64,000 nt of DNA, taken from assembly GCF_024205705.1 (NCBI RefSeq), contig NZ_CP073115.1, forward strand, positions 620,001 to 684,000, given 5' to 3'. The position numbers and the translations under genes were made by a program. Position 1 is the first letter of the stretch; the number at the start of each line of letters is the position of its first letter. Of the stretch, positions 8,676 to 17,696 are shown piece after piece. This DNA is from Neisseria subflava. GTDB taxonomy: Bacteria; Pseudomonadota; Gammaproteobacteria; Burkholderiales; Neisseriaceae. The notes under the pieces were generated by a model, which did no database searches, was not told the DNA's origin, and saw only the letters and a list, made by a program, of their open reading frames with translations.

Positions 8676-10336
8676 TATCGGCTTCCTTTCGGGATAGGGT
8701 CTTTGCTGCTGCTGTTGAAAATCAGCGCGTTGGGTTTTTCTTTCAAAGTATTAATCACGGGTTGAACGTCTTTTAAGGTTTTGTCCAAACTTTGCAGCGT
8801 ATTTTGTACGTCGCCGTAGATAGGCGATTGCGGTGATACGCCTTGCAGGGTTTGACGCAATTCTTTCAGGGTTTGGTTCAACTCGTTCGGAATGTTTTGT
8901 GTCTGCGGTTTGCCGACCAGTTTGTCGATAGAGCTTAGGGCTGCATTGGCAGATTTGAGTGTGGACTTGAGCTCGGCAAGCGAACCGTTCAAGCCGGCAA
9001 CGGTTTTATCCAATGGCAGATTGTTGAACTTGTCTAACAAGTCGGCCACTTTTGCCTGCAAATCGTCCAAACCGCCGCCTTGGGTTGCGATTACGGTATC
9101 GCCTGCATAAACGGTATGCGGTCGCAGCTTAGGCGAGGCGGAAGGCTGATCGTTCAACTCAATCATTTTGCTTCCGGTCAACAGGTTGTTGCTGGAGATG
9201 GTGGCGGTCAGGCCTTTGTTTAGGGCCGTCTGAAATTGTTGTTTCCAATGTTCTTTACTTTGCTCGTCGGCATTGATTTCCAAACGGGAAGGCTCGATGC
9301 GGATGCGTACGGGAATCCAACCGTTTTCAAACAAATGCAGGCTGTCGTTGCGGTCGAAATAAGGGACATCGGAAACCACGCCGACATTCAGGCCTTTGTA
9401 TTCAACAGGCGAACCGGCAGTCAGGCCGCGTACGGATTGTTTGAAAAACGCAGTGTAATACAGCGAGCGGTCGTCAGGCAGATTGGCCACTTCGCTGCGG
9501 CTGTCATAAAGCGTGAAGCTGTCTTCGCTTTTGACGTTTTTGCTGTCGCTTGTTTTAGGCGAGTCAAAGGAAATCGCGCCGGACAGCAGGGCAGGCAGAG
9601 GGGCGGAGTTAAGTTTGACACCGCTGCCTGTGGTTTCGATATTAATGCCGCTTTCCAGCCAAAAACGGCTGGCGGAATTAATCAGTTTGTCGTTGGGGCT
9701 TTGGATGAAAATGGTGTAATGCACGCTTTGGTCGGACGGGTCGAAATGCGCGCTTTCTACTTGGCCGACCATAAAGTTTTCATACAAAACAGGGCTGCTG
9801 ACGTTGAGGATGCGGTCGTTTTTGCCGATCAAATTCAGGCGCAGGCCGCTTTGACCGATGGCGGCAATCGGTGGAATGTCTTGGACGACAAATACATCTT
9901 TGGTTTCTTGGCTTTTACCCGGTGTAAATGCAATATATGAGCCGGAAAGCAAGGTTCCCAAGCCGGTAACGCCGCTTTGGTCGATACGCGGTTTGACCAC
10001 CCAAAATTGGGTATCGCTGCGGATAAGGTCTTTGGCGTCGGCGCTGAGCTGGGCAGTAACTTCCACGCCTTTTTGGTCGTCGCGCAATTTGATGCGGGTA
10101 ACGCGTCCGACATCGACGTTCAACACCTTAATAACGGTGTTGTTGACTTCGATGCCTTCGGCGCTGTCCATCAACAGCGTAACGACAGGGCCGCGGTTGC
10201 GGATGTCTTTAACCAAAAGCCAGCCGCCGGCAATCAGCGCAATCAGTGGAATCAGCCACACGATAGATGTGAAGACATTGGTTTTCTTGACACGCGCCGG
10301 GGCGTGATAATTGGGTGAAGAATCGTGTTTTTTCAT
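8675..10336 (-). CDS. pqiB: Intermembrane transport protein PqiB (three MCE domains)
   Basis: Inner-membrane-anchored MCE protein; in E. coli PqiB hexamers form a long tube that carries lipids between the membranes. The 553-residue product (E. coli 546) has one N-terminal membrane helix (~20-42), then three MlaD/MCE repeats (~45-135, 160-230, 290-395; the first begins RGPVVTLLMDSAEGIEVN) and a helical C-terminal region (~420-530) rich in leucines. It overlaps pqiA by four bases (ATGA) and pqiC by one. Regulation cannot be read from the sequence. Confidence 0.92.
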   Translation of the reverse strand: MKKHDSSPNYHAPARVKKTNVFTSIVWLIPLIALIAGGWLLVKDIRNRGPVVTLLMDSAEGIEVNNTVIKVLNVDVGRVTRIKLRDDQKGVEVTAQLSADAKDLIRSDTQFWVVKPRIDQSGVTGLGTLLSGSYIAFTPGKSQETKDVFVVQDIPPIAAIGQSGLRLNLIGKNDRILNVSSPVLYENFMVGQVESAHFDPSDQSVHYTIFIQSPNDKLINSASRFWLESGINIETTGSGVKLNSAPLPALLSGAISFDSPKTSDSKNVKSEDSFTLYDSRSEVANLPDDRSLYYTAFFKQSVRGLTAGSPVEYKGLNVGVVSDVPYFDRNDSLHLFENGWIPVRIRIEPSRLEINADEQSKEHWKQQFQTALNKGLTATISSNNLLTGSKMIELNDQPSASPKLRPHTVYAGDTVIATQGGGLDDLQAKVADLLDKFNNLPLDKTVAGLNGSLAELKSTLKSANAALSSIDKLVGKPQTQNIPNELNQTLKELRQTLQGVSPQSPIYGDVQNTLQSLDKTLKDVQPVINTLKEKPNALIFNSSSKDPIPKGSR

Positions 10337-11643
10337 TGTGTTAAGGTCTGGTCAGAATCAAGGCCGTCTGAAAGCTGCTGTTGTTTGTCCCAAATCAGAC
10401 GGGGATCGAAATAATAGGCCGAAAGCATGGTCAAAATAACGACCAGGCAGAAGTAAATCGCCGCACCACCCGGCACGACGCGCGCCATATTGGTGTGGAA
10501 CGAACTCATCAAAATAATAATCACAAAAATATCAATCATCGACCAGCGGCCGATGGATTCGGTAATCCGATACAAAACCGACATTTTGTCCGCGCTCATC
10601 ACGGGTTTGAAGTATGCGGAATAAATCAAAACCGCCATCGCAATAATCTTCAATACCGGCAGCATAATACTGGCACTAAAGATAATCACGGCAATCAATC
10701 GGTCGCCGTCGTCCCACATATACACAATGCCGTTGAAAATCGTATTGATCTCCAAAGCCGTCGGATTGGACGAAATCATAATCGGCAGGATGTTGGCAGG
10801 GAAATATAGGATAAATGCCACCATTAAAAACGCCAGCGAAATGCTCAGGCTTTTCGGGCGGCGGCGGTATAAGTCCGCACCGCATACGCCGCAAGGTTGC
10901 TCGTCTTTATCGCGGAAATACAGGCAGCGGCTGCAACAGATTTTGTCTTCAGCGGCCGTCTGAACCGCATGGCCGCCGGTTAAACGGTGAATCTTATAAT
11001 AAACCCAATGCTGCGGAATCGATACCGAAGTCCGAATCAGCATGACCGACAACGGAAACATCAGATAAAACGCCGAACCAAACTCTACTGTAGCAACGGA
11101 CGAGAGTTTGATATACGCCACCAAAGTGGAAATAAAAAACACATCCACCATAATCCAATGGCGCAGCCGAACCAATACACGCGTTGCAAAGCGCAGCGCA
11201 GGGTAGGCCTTTTCACGGATCAAAGCCGTATAAACATAAAGGCAGAGCAGTAAAAACAGTAAAGGCGCGCCGAAGGTGAGGATAAACATCACTTCCGCTA
11301 GAAAACCGTAATCCAGCGAAATCAAAAGCCGCATCATTTGCGGCAACGACAAAATCGATGTCACGCCGAACAAATCGACGCGGATATACACCATATTGTA
11401 CGCGAATGCCATCAGAATCAAGGTTGTCAGCGCATAGGCAATCGGCGCGATATACGGATTGTTTTCCACTTCCACGATTTCGTGGTTGCACACCGGACAA
11501 TGCGCTTCCTGTCCCTGACGCAGGCGCGGAATATCCATACGGCAGCCGCAATCCGGGCATTCCACCGTATGTGCAGGCAGCGTCGCATCAGGAAGATAAG
11601 ACTTGTAGCGCCACCAGCGATGGTAGGCAGGAATCCGTTTCAT
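10333..11643 (-). CDS. pqiA: Paraquat-inducible membrane protein PqiA
   Basis: Polytopic inner-membrane partner of PqiB. The 436-residue product has the family's two repeats, each led by a zinc-ribbon-like cysteine cluster: CPDCGC...CPVC near residues 29-52 and CCSRC...CGVCG near 235-258. Each is followed by about four membrane helices. Start at 11643 gives MKRIPAYHRWW; no strong ribosome binding site is visible. First gene of the operon pqiA-pqiB-pqiC, with stop/start overlaps throughout. Confidence 0.92.
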   Translation of the reverse strand: MKRIPAYHRWWRYKSYLPDATLPAHTVECPDCGCRMDIPRLRQGQEAHCPVCNHEIVEVENNPYIAPIAYALTTLILMAFAYNMVYIRVDLFGVTSILSLPQMMRLLISLDYGFLAEVMFILTFGAPLLFLLLCLYVYTALIREKAYPALRFATRVLVRLRHWIMVDVFFISTLVAYIKLSSVATVEFGSAFYLMFPLSVMLIRTSVSIPQHWVYYKIHRLTGGHAVQTAAEDKICCSRCLYFRDKDEQPCGVCGADLYRRRPKSLSISLAFLMVAFILYFPANILPIMISSNPTALEINTIFNGIVYMWDDGDRLIAVIIFSASIMLPVLKIIAMAVLIYSAYFKPVMSADKMSVLYRITESIGRWSMIDIFVIIILMSSFHTNMARVVPGGAAIYFCLVVILTMLSAYYFDPRLIWDKQQQLSDGLDSDQTLTQ

Positions 11644-12047
11644 GGTTCGGCAGGGGATAAAGAAGGTGCAAAGAGTGTCGCATTATAAAGGAAAACAGAA
11701 GGATAGCCCAAATTTAGGTCGATATTTGATTGAATGGTGGCTGCTTAATAAGGTTTGGGCCGTCTGAAAAGTTTGAAAAAACTTCAGAAGATTATTGCTA
11801 TGGACCGTTAAATTTTATTAATAGGTCTTAGTTTGGTTTATTGCCATTAGGATAAAAATAAGATATATTCTCAATATTTAAAAACACGATAATCCTTGTA
11901 GATTTGTGGAAGGTACACGGTCAACGAACCTGAAACAGGCTAAAAATTATCTTCTTTGTTTTTAAAACGATTCTTTTCAAATTAGACGGTATTTTTAACC
12001 ATAAAGGCCGTCTGAAACCATTAGTCTCTTAATTCAAAGGAAACATC
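11644..12047 (+). promoter_or_regulatory. hemO upstream region
   Basis: 400 bases between divergent pqiA and hemO with no credible gene. A single DUS lies at 12005-12016 and the hemO Shine-Dalgarno AAAGGAAA at about 12038. AT-rich stretches around 11850-11895 (GATAAAAATAAGATATATTC) look promoter-like. Iron/Fur control of hemO is expected from meningococcus, but I could not pick one clear Fur box here. Confidence 0.4.
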
Positions 12048-12671
12048 ATGAGTGAAACCCAAGAGCTGACTTTCGCCAAACGCTTGAAAGAGCAAACCAC
12101 GACAACGCACGACAGCGTTGATAACTTGGTTATGTCCGTTCAACCTTTTTCCAGCAAAGAAAACTACATCAAATTCTTGAAACTTCAATCTGTTTTCCAT
12201 AAGGCCGTCGATCACATCTATAAAGATGCCGAATTGAACAAAGCCATTCCAGAGCTTGAATACATGGCGCGTTACGATGCCGTGACTCAAGACTTGAAAG
12301 ACTTGGGCGAAGAGCCTTACAAATTTGACAAAGAATTGCCACACGAAACCGGCAATAAAGCCATCGGCTGGCTCTATTGCGCCGAAGGTTCAAATTTGGG
12401 CGCGGCATTTTTGTTCAAACACGCTCAAAAGCTCGAATACACCGGCGAATTCGGCGCACGCCACCTGGCTCCTCATCCGAACGGCCGCGGCAAACACTGG
12501 CGCGCTTTTGTCGAGCATCTGAATGCTTTGAACTTGACTCCGGAAGCTGAAGCGGAAGCCATTCAAGGCGCTCGCGAAGCTTTTGAATTCTATAAAGTGA
12601 TTCTGCGTGAAACCTTCGGTTTGCCGGAAGGTGCGGAAGCGCCTGAAGGTATGACGCCGCACAGACTCTAA
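12048..12671 (+). CDS. hemO: Haem oxygenase HemO
   Basis: Cytoplasmic enzyme that opens haem with O2 and reductant to biliverdin, CO and Fe2+, so haem can serve as iron source. The 207-residue product corresponds to neisserial HemO. The proximal haem ligand is His21 in the stretch TTTTHDSVDNLV. The distal-helix GWLYCAEGSNLGAAFLF (~103-119) supplies the glycine-rich distal pocket. Good Shine-Dalgarno upstream. The haemoglobin receptor hmbR follows 174 bases downstream, the same order as in meningococcus. Confidence 0.95.
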   Translation: MSETQELTFAKRLKEQTTTTHDSVDNLVMSVQPFSSKENYIKFLKLQSVFHKAVDHIYKDAELNKAIPELEYMARYDAVTQDLKDLGEEPYKFDKELPHETGNKAIGWLYCAEGSNLGAAFLFKHAQKLEYTGEFGARHLAPHPNGRGKHWRAFVEHLNALNLTPEAEAEAIQGAREAFEFYKVILRETFGLPEGAEAPEGMTPHRL

Positions 12672-12766
12672 AAAATAATTAAATCAAACAGACAAGGTCT
12701 CGGCGTAGATGTTTGCAGGGGCCTTTAATTACACAACAAAGTTTTGTTTGAACGGGTTGCTGTCTT

Positions 12767-12787
12767 ATTAATTATTAATGATTATCA
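12767..12787 (+). promoter_or_regulatory. Fur-box-like operator upstream of hmbR
   Basis: The sequence ATTAATTATTAATGATTATC lies ~60 bases upstream of the hmbR start and resembles the 19-bp Fur consensus of GATAAT units. Iron repression of hmbR is established in meningococcus; the exact site here is inference. Confidence 0.55.
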
Positions 12788-12845
12788 GAAATTTTTTATG
12801 CATTAACTGATGGATGAACAATCCATTACATCTTGAGTTGATAAT

Positions 12846-15218
12846 ATGAAACCATTACAAATGCTCCCTATTGCCGCGCTGGTCGGCAGTATTTTTGGCA
12901 ATCCAGTATTAGCAGTAGATGAAGCTGCAACTGAAACCACACCCGTTAAAGCAGAAATAAAAGAAGTCCGCGTTAAAGGCCAGCGCAATGCGCCTGCAGC
13001 CGTGGAACGTGTCAACCTTGGCCGTATCCAACAAGAAATGGTACGCGACAACAAAGACTTGGTACGTTATTCCACCGACGTTGGCTTGAGCGATAGCGGC
13101 CGTCATCAAAAAGGCTTTGCTGTACGCGGCGTGGAAGGCAACCGTGTCGGCGTCAGCATTGACGGCGTAAACCTACCTGATTCCGAAGAAAACTCGCTGT
13201 ATGCCCGTTATGGCAACTTCAACAGCTCGCGTCTGTCTATCGACCCCGAACTCGTGCGCAACATCGAAATCGTGAAGGGCGCAGACTCTTTCAATACCGG
13301 TAGCGGTGCATTGGGTGGCGGCGTGAATTACCAAACCCTGCAAGGTCATGATTTGCTGTTGCCTGAGCGTCAGTTCGGCGTGATGATGAAAAACGGTTAC
13401 AGCAGCCGCAACCGCGAATGGACAAATACCCTCGGTTTCGGCGTGAGCAACGATCGCGTGGATGCCGTTTTGCTGTATTCACAACGTCGCGGTCATGAGA
13501 CTGAAAGCGCGGGCGAGCGTGGTTATCCGGTAGAGGGTGCCGGCAGCGGAGCGAATATCCGTGGTTCTGCTCGCGGTATTCCTGATCCGTCCCAACACAA
13601 ATACCACAGCTTCTTGGGTAAGATTGCTTATCAAATCAACGACAACCACCGTATCGGAGCATCTCTCAACGGTCAGCAGGGCCACAATTACACGATCGAA
13701 GAGTCTTATAACTTGACCGCTTCTTCTTGGCGCGAAGCCGATGACGTAAACAGACGGCGCAATGCCAACCTGTTTTACGAGTGGACGCCCGATTCGAATT
13801 GGTTGTCGTTGTTGAAAGCGGACTTCGATTATCAGAAAACCAAAGTAGCGGCGGTTAACAACAAAGGCTCGTTCCCGATGGATTATTCTACCTGGACGCG
13901 CAACTACAATCAGAAGGATTTGGACGAAATCTACAACCGCAGCATGGATACAACCTTCAAACGCATTACATTGCGTATGGACAGCCAACCATTGCAAATG
14001 GGCGGCCAACATCGCTTGTCGTTTAAAACTTTCGCCAGCCAGCGTGAGTTTGAAAACTTAAACCGCGACGACTACTACTTCAGCGGCCGTATTTTACGCA
14101 CGTCCAGCACGATTCAGCATCCAGTGAAAACCAACAACTACGGTTTCTCGCTGTCTGATCAAATCCAATGGAACGACGTGTTTAGCAGCCGCGCAGGTAT
14201 CCGTTACGACTACACCAAAATGACGCCGCAGCAACTGAATGCCGAGTGTCATGCTTGTGACAAAACACCACCTGCAGCCAACACTTATAAAGGCTGGAGC
14301 GGTTTTGTCGGCTTGGCTGCACAGCTGAGTCAGACATGGCGTTTGGGTTACGATGTAACTTCCGGTTTCCGCGTGCCGAATGCGTCTGAAGTGTATTTCA
14401 CTTACAACCACGGCTCAGGTACCTGGTTGCCTAATCCGAACCTGAAAGCCGAGCGCAGCACCACCCATACCCTTTCTCTGCAAGGCCGCAGCGAAAAAGG
14501 TACTTTGGATGCCAACCTGTATCAAAGCAATTACCGCAACTTCTTGTCTGAAGAGCAGAAGCTGACCACCAGCGGCGATGTCGGCTGTACTCAGATGAAT
14601 TACTACTATGGTATTTGTAGCAATCCTTATTCCGAAAAACTGGAATGGCAGATGCAAAATATCGACAAGGCCCGAATCCGTGGTCTTGAGCTGACAGGTC
14701 GTCTGAATTTAGGTCAAGTGGTTTCTTTTGTACCTGAAGGCTGGAAATTGTTTGGTTCTGTTGGTTACGCGAAGAGCAAACTGTCAGGCAACAACAGCCT
14801 GCTGTCCACTCAGCCTCTGAAAGTGATTGCCGGTGTCGACTATGAAAGCCCAAGCGAAAAATGGGGTGTATTCTCTCGCCTGACTTATTTGGGTGCGAAA
14901 AAAGCTAAAGATGCGCAGTACACCGTGTTTGAAAACACCGGTTGGGGTACGCCTTTGCAAGAAAAAGTAGTAGATTATCCATGGCTGAACAAATCGGCTT
15001 ATGTGTTTGATATGTACGGCTTCTACAAACCGGCTAAAAACCTGACTTTGCGTGCCGGTGTGTACAATATGTTCAACCGCAAATACACCACTTGGGACTC
15101 CCTGCGCGGCCTGTACAGCTACAGCACCACCAACGGGGTTGACCGCGATGGCAAAGGCTTAGACCGCTACCGCGCCCCAGGCCGCAATTACGCTGTATCG
15201 CTGGAATGGAAATTCTAA
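12846..15218 (+). CDS. hmbR: Haemoglobin/haem TonB-dependent receptor HmbR
   Basis: Outer-membrane beta-barrel that strips haem from haemoglobin and imports it with TonB energy. The 790-residue product has a signal peptide cleaved after VLA (~24), a TonB box region (KEVRVKGQR), a plug (~45-170, with VRGVEGNRVGVSIDGVNLP and VEIVKG-like IEIVKGADSF), then the barrel ending in the outer-membrane signature ...VSLEWKF with C-terminal Phe. FRVPNASEVYFTYNHGSG is typical of HmbR. The frame is intact. At the place where meningococcal hmbR carries its phase-variable poly-G tract (protein QMGGQHRLSFK, 13999-14007) the sequence is GGGCGGCC, so no slippage tract is visible. A Fur-like site precedes it. Confidence 0.95.
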   Translation: MKPLQMLPIAALVGSIFGNPVLAVDEAATETTPVKAEIKEVRVKGQRNAPAAVERVNLGRIQQEMVRDNKDLVRYSTDVGLSDSGRHQKGFAVRGVEGNRVGVSIDGVNLPDSEENSLYARYGNFNSSRLSIDPELVRNIEIVKGADSFNTGSGALGGGVNYQTLQGHDLLLPERQFGVMMKNGYSSRNREWTNTLGFGVSNDRVDAVLLYSQRRGHETESAGERGYPVEGAGSGANIRGSARGIPDPSQHKYHSFLGKIAYQINDNHRIGASLNGQQGHNYTIEESYNLTASSWREADDVNRRRNANLFYEWTPDSNWLSLLKADFDYQKTKVAAVNNKGSFPMDYSTWTRNYNQKDLDEIYNRSMDTTFKRITLRMDSQPLQMGGQHRLSFKTFASQREFENLNRDDYYFSGRILRTSSTIQHPVKTNNYGFSLSDQIQWNDVFSSRAGIRYDYTKMTPQQLNAECHACDKTPPAANTYKGWSGFVGLAAQLSQTWRLGYDVTSGFRVPNASEVYFTYNHGSGTWLPNPNLKAERSTTHTLSLQGRSEKGTLDANLYQSNYRNFLSEEQKLTTSGDVGCTQMNYYYGICSNPYSEKLEWQMQNIDKARIRGLELTGRLNLGQVVSFVPEGWKLFGSVGYAKSKLSGNNSLLSTQPLKVIAGVDYESPSEKWGVFSRLTYLGAKKAKDAQYTVFENTGWGTPLQEKVVDYPWLNKSAYVFDMYGFYKPAKNLTLRAGVYNMFNRKYTTWDSLRGLYSYSTTNGVDRDGKGLDRYRAPGRNYAVSLEWKF
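14696..14707 (+). repeat. Variant DUS (AGGTCGTCTGAA) inside hmbR
   Basis: N. mucosa/sicca-type DUS within the hmbR coding sequence (codons for TGRLN). Confidence 0.6.
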
Positions 15219-15235
15219 GCAGTTAACGGATAGCT

Positions 15236-15276
15236 AAAGGCCGTCTGAAAGTTTTGATGACTTTCAGACGGCCTTT
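15236..15276. terminator. DUS-pair terminator between hmbR and the MnmC-type gene
   Basis: 16-base inverted DUS arms with a 9-base loop and a T6 tail on the plus side, between converging genes. Confidence 0.85.
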
Positions 15277-15281
15277 TTTAT

Positions 15282-16907
15282 TTATAGCGAAATCCTTAAA
15301 TCGGATAACAACGGCTGCTGTCGAACAATCGCGCGGATGATGGTGCGGTTGGGGTGTAGCGCGGTTCTCAGTCTTTGCGATAGCGGATGCGGCAAACCGA
15401 GTATTTCGGCCGCAATGGCGGCGGCGCAGATGGGGGCTGTCGCCAGGCCTCGCGTACCGTGTGCCGTATTGATGTAGGCATTGGGCAGGTAAGGGCAGGG
15501 AATATTGTCGAGGCGGTAGTTTTTGTCCAATGCCAGCTTGGCGTAGGCGGACTGCATGGCGGCGATGTCGCCGAGTGCGCCGACAACGGGCAAATGGTCT
15601 AGGCTGTCGCAACGAAGGGCGGAATGGCCTTGTGTGTCTTGAAGGCCGTCTGAAAACGAATCTTGCTCAAACAGGGATTGTGCCAATGGCGGATTGAGTT
15701 GTTGAAGGGCGGCGCGGTTGTCGATTTCTTCGTTTGGATACCAAGTTTCATCGTTGCTGTTGAGGATAAATGTCGCGCCGTAGCAGTGGCGGCCTTGCCA
15801 GCTCGGGCTGATGTAGCTTTCGCCGGAAATGGCGCAATTCAGCTTTTGTGAAAACGGGCTGGCGGACACAACGCCGGTTTGTCCGCGGATTTGGCGGAAA
15901 GGCAGCGCTGAGATGTTGGTGTCGGTGGCAGTCGGGCTGTGCGCGCCCATACAGTAAACGATATGGCTGGCATTGAAATGCGCGTCCGGCGTGTGAGCCG
16001 TCCAGTGTGTGCCGTCATGCGATACGGCGGTCAGCGGCGAGTGTTCGTGCAACTCAATCAGAGGATGATTCAATAAGGTATGCACGACGGCAGGCGGATT
16101 CAGCCATACGCCTTGCGGCCAGTAAAGGCCGTCTGAAAATACGTTTATGCCTGCGATGGACGCAGCCTCTTCGGCGGATACGCTGCGGTAGAGGTGTTTA
16201 TGCTGGTGTTGCAAACCCAAGGCCTGATTGCGTTTGCGTTCGCTGTCGTCAAAATTCAAATGCAATACGCCGTCGCCGCCCCATACGTCGGAATCAGGCA
16301 GCAAGTCTTCCAACAATCGGCGCGTGTAGCCGTAGCCTGTCAGCAGCAGCTCGGTTTGTTCGGTATCGTGTGGCGAGATTTTGGCGTAGAGCAAGCCTTG
16401 GCGGTTGCCGCTGCCTGCCTGCGCCGCTTTTACGGCCTCCAAAACCGTAACGCGTACGCCGTGCTCCGCCAGTTTGCGCGCGGTCGCTGCGCCGGCAATG
16501 CCTGCGCCGATAATCAGGACGTGTTCGGGCGCGGCTTGATGTTCAGGCCGTCTGAACCAAGGTTTTAGGGGAGTTGGGGTGGATTGGGGTATGGCTTCGG
16601 TTTGCCATTCGATATGATGGAAATGTTCGTGTAAGCGGTCGGCGCAGTGTGGCGGAACCAGCCAGAGATGCACGTTGGGCAATAGGTTTTCCAAAACATT
16701 AACACTGTTGAACTGAAGGCATTTCACGGCTTGAACGAGACGGTTGTTCAGACGACCTTCAAGCTCGGAGGGATGATTCGATAATAGAAAATCGGGAATA
16801 TGGTTTTCAGGCAGGCAGACAATCAAATAAAGCGGCGCGGTATGTTGTTCGATGGCGTGGCAAAGGTCGGCAAGGGCTGGTGTGGTGTTCCAAGCAAGGC
16901 AGGTCAT
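15282..16907 (-). CDS. mnmC: FAD-dependent tRNA cmnm5s2U34 oxidoreductase, MnmC C-terminal type
   Basis: The MnmC FAD domain converts cmnm5(s2)U34 to nm5(s2)U34 in tRNA wobble positions. In the 541-residue product the dinucleotide-binding motif GAGIAGAATARKLAEHG starts near residue 134. The domain continues with GSGNRQGLLY, ALPFRQIRGQTG and a late HGTRGLATAP segment, all typical of MnmC. The bifunctional E. coli enzyme has about 265 residues of methyltransferase before the FAD domain; here only ~130 residues precede it and I see no SAM-binding motif, so the methyltransferase part is absent or degenerate. The frame is open to 17111, but ATG 16907 (MTCLAWN) is the natural start. Confidence 0.8.
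   Translation of the reverse strand: MTCLAWNTTPALADLCHAIEQHTAPLYLIVCLPENHIPDFLLSNHPSELEGRLNNRLVQAVKCLQFNSVNVLENLLPNVHLWLVPPHCADRLHEHFHHIEWQTEAIPQSTPTPLKPWFRRPEHQAAPEHVLIIGAGIAGAATARKLAEHGVRVTVLEAVKAAQAGSGNRQGLLYAKISPHDTEQTELLLTGYGYTRRLLEDLLPDSDVWGGDGVLHLNFDDSERKRNQALGLQHQHKHLYRSVSAEEAASIAGINVFSDGLYWPQGVWLNPPAVVHTLLNHPLIELHEHSPLTAVSHDGTHWTAHTPDAHFNASHIVYCMGAHSPTATDTNISALPFRQIRGQTGVVSASPFSQKLNCAISGESYISPSWQGRHCYGATFILNSNDETWYPNEEIDNRAALQQLNPPLAQSLFEQDSFSDGLQDTQGHSALRCDSLDHLPVVGALGDIAAMQSAYAKLALDKNYRLDNIPCPYLPNAYINTAHGTRGLATAPICAAAIAAEILGLPHPLSQRLRTALHPNRTIIRAIVRQQPLLSDLRISL
16747..16758 (-). repeat. Variant DUS (AGGTCGTCTGAA) inside the MnmC-type gene
   Basis: Reverse complement TTCAGACGACCT on the plus strand, within the N-terminal part of the coding sequence. 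Confidence 0.6.
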
Positions 16908-17031
16908 GATGAAAGGCCGTCTGAAAAAAGAGGCTTTATTGTAACGCGGTTTGCGCGGATAGAATATCCGGACGGGTTTTGATAAAATCTTTCGATATTT
17001 GTTTTCCCATTGATTTTCATACAGGAATTTT

Positions 17032-17622
17032 ATGCGCCGTCTTTTATTGTGCCTTCTCGCTTCCGGCTTGCCCATCGCTTGTTCGTCCGCGCCGACGGAT
17101 AACGGCAACAAAGCCGTTCAGTCCGAGCGTTGGGCAACGCCCGTCAAACACGATGCCAACCTTTATCGCATCGACGACAAGCTTTACCGCAGCGAGCAGC
17201 CTGTTGCCGAAGATGGCGAAGCCATTGTCAAGCTGGGCATTCAAAGCGTGATCAACCTGCGCTTTTTCGACCGCAATGATGACGACCATTTGAAAGAGCA
17301 TGGTTTGACCTTGCTAAACCGTCCGTTGCTGTCATGGAGCATTAAGCCGAAAGAGATTGCGGAAATCTTATACCTGATTGAAAAACAACAGCAAAACGGC
17401 GCGGTACTTATCCATTGTTATCACGGCGCGGACCGTACCGGTTTGATTGCCGGAATGTACCGCATTATTTATCAAGGCTGGTCGGTGGAGGAAGCAAAAG
17501 CCGAAATGCAACATGGTCCTTACGGTTATCACAGCATTTGGAAAAACATTGCCAACCTGTTTACCGAAGAGAAAGTCAAACAGGTTAAAACGCATTTGGA
17601 AGTCTTACGCAAACGCGGTTAA
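17032..17622 (+). CDS. Exported dual-specificity / tyrosine phosphatase-like lipoprotein
   Basis: The 196-residue product has a signal peptide with lipobox (GLPIAC, Cys17), then a small cysteine-phosphatase fold. The P-loop HCYHGADRTG gives the CX5R signature with catalytic Cys129 and Arg135. SIKPKEIAEIL before it and YHSIWKNI after it match the bacterial DSP-type family. It would act in the periplasm or on the outer membrane. Substrate unknown; a phospholipid or sugar phosphate is as likely as phosphotyrosine. Divergent from the MnmC-type gene, convergent with cysE. Confidence 0.8.
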   Translation: MRRLLLCLLASGLPIACSSAPTDNGNKAVQSERWATPVKHDANLYRIDDKLYRSEQPVAEDGEAIVKLGIQSVINLRFFDRNDDDHLKEHGLTLLNRPLLSWSIKPKEIAEILYLIEKQQQNGAVLIHCYHGADRTGLIAGMYRIIYQGWSVEEAKAEMQHGPYGYHSIWKNIANLFTEEKVKQVKTHLEVLRKRG

Positions 17623-17644
17623 TACTAAGATTTAAATCATAAAA

Positions 17645-17677
17645 GGCCGTCTGAAAGATTTGTTTTTTCAGACGGCC
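17645..17677. terminator. DUS-pair terminator, phosphatase gene / cysE
   Basis: GGCCGTCTGAAA and complement with a 9-base loop between converging genes, followed by ATTTTT. Confidence 0.8.
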
Positions 17678-17696
17678 ATTTTTAATGGCAGATAAC

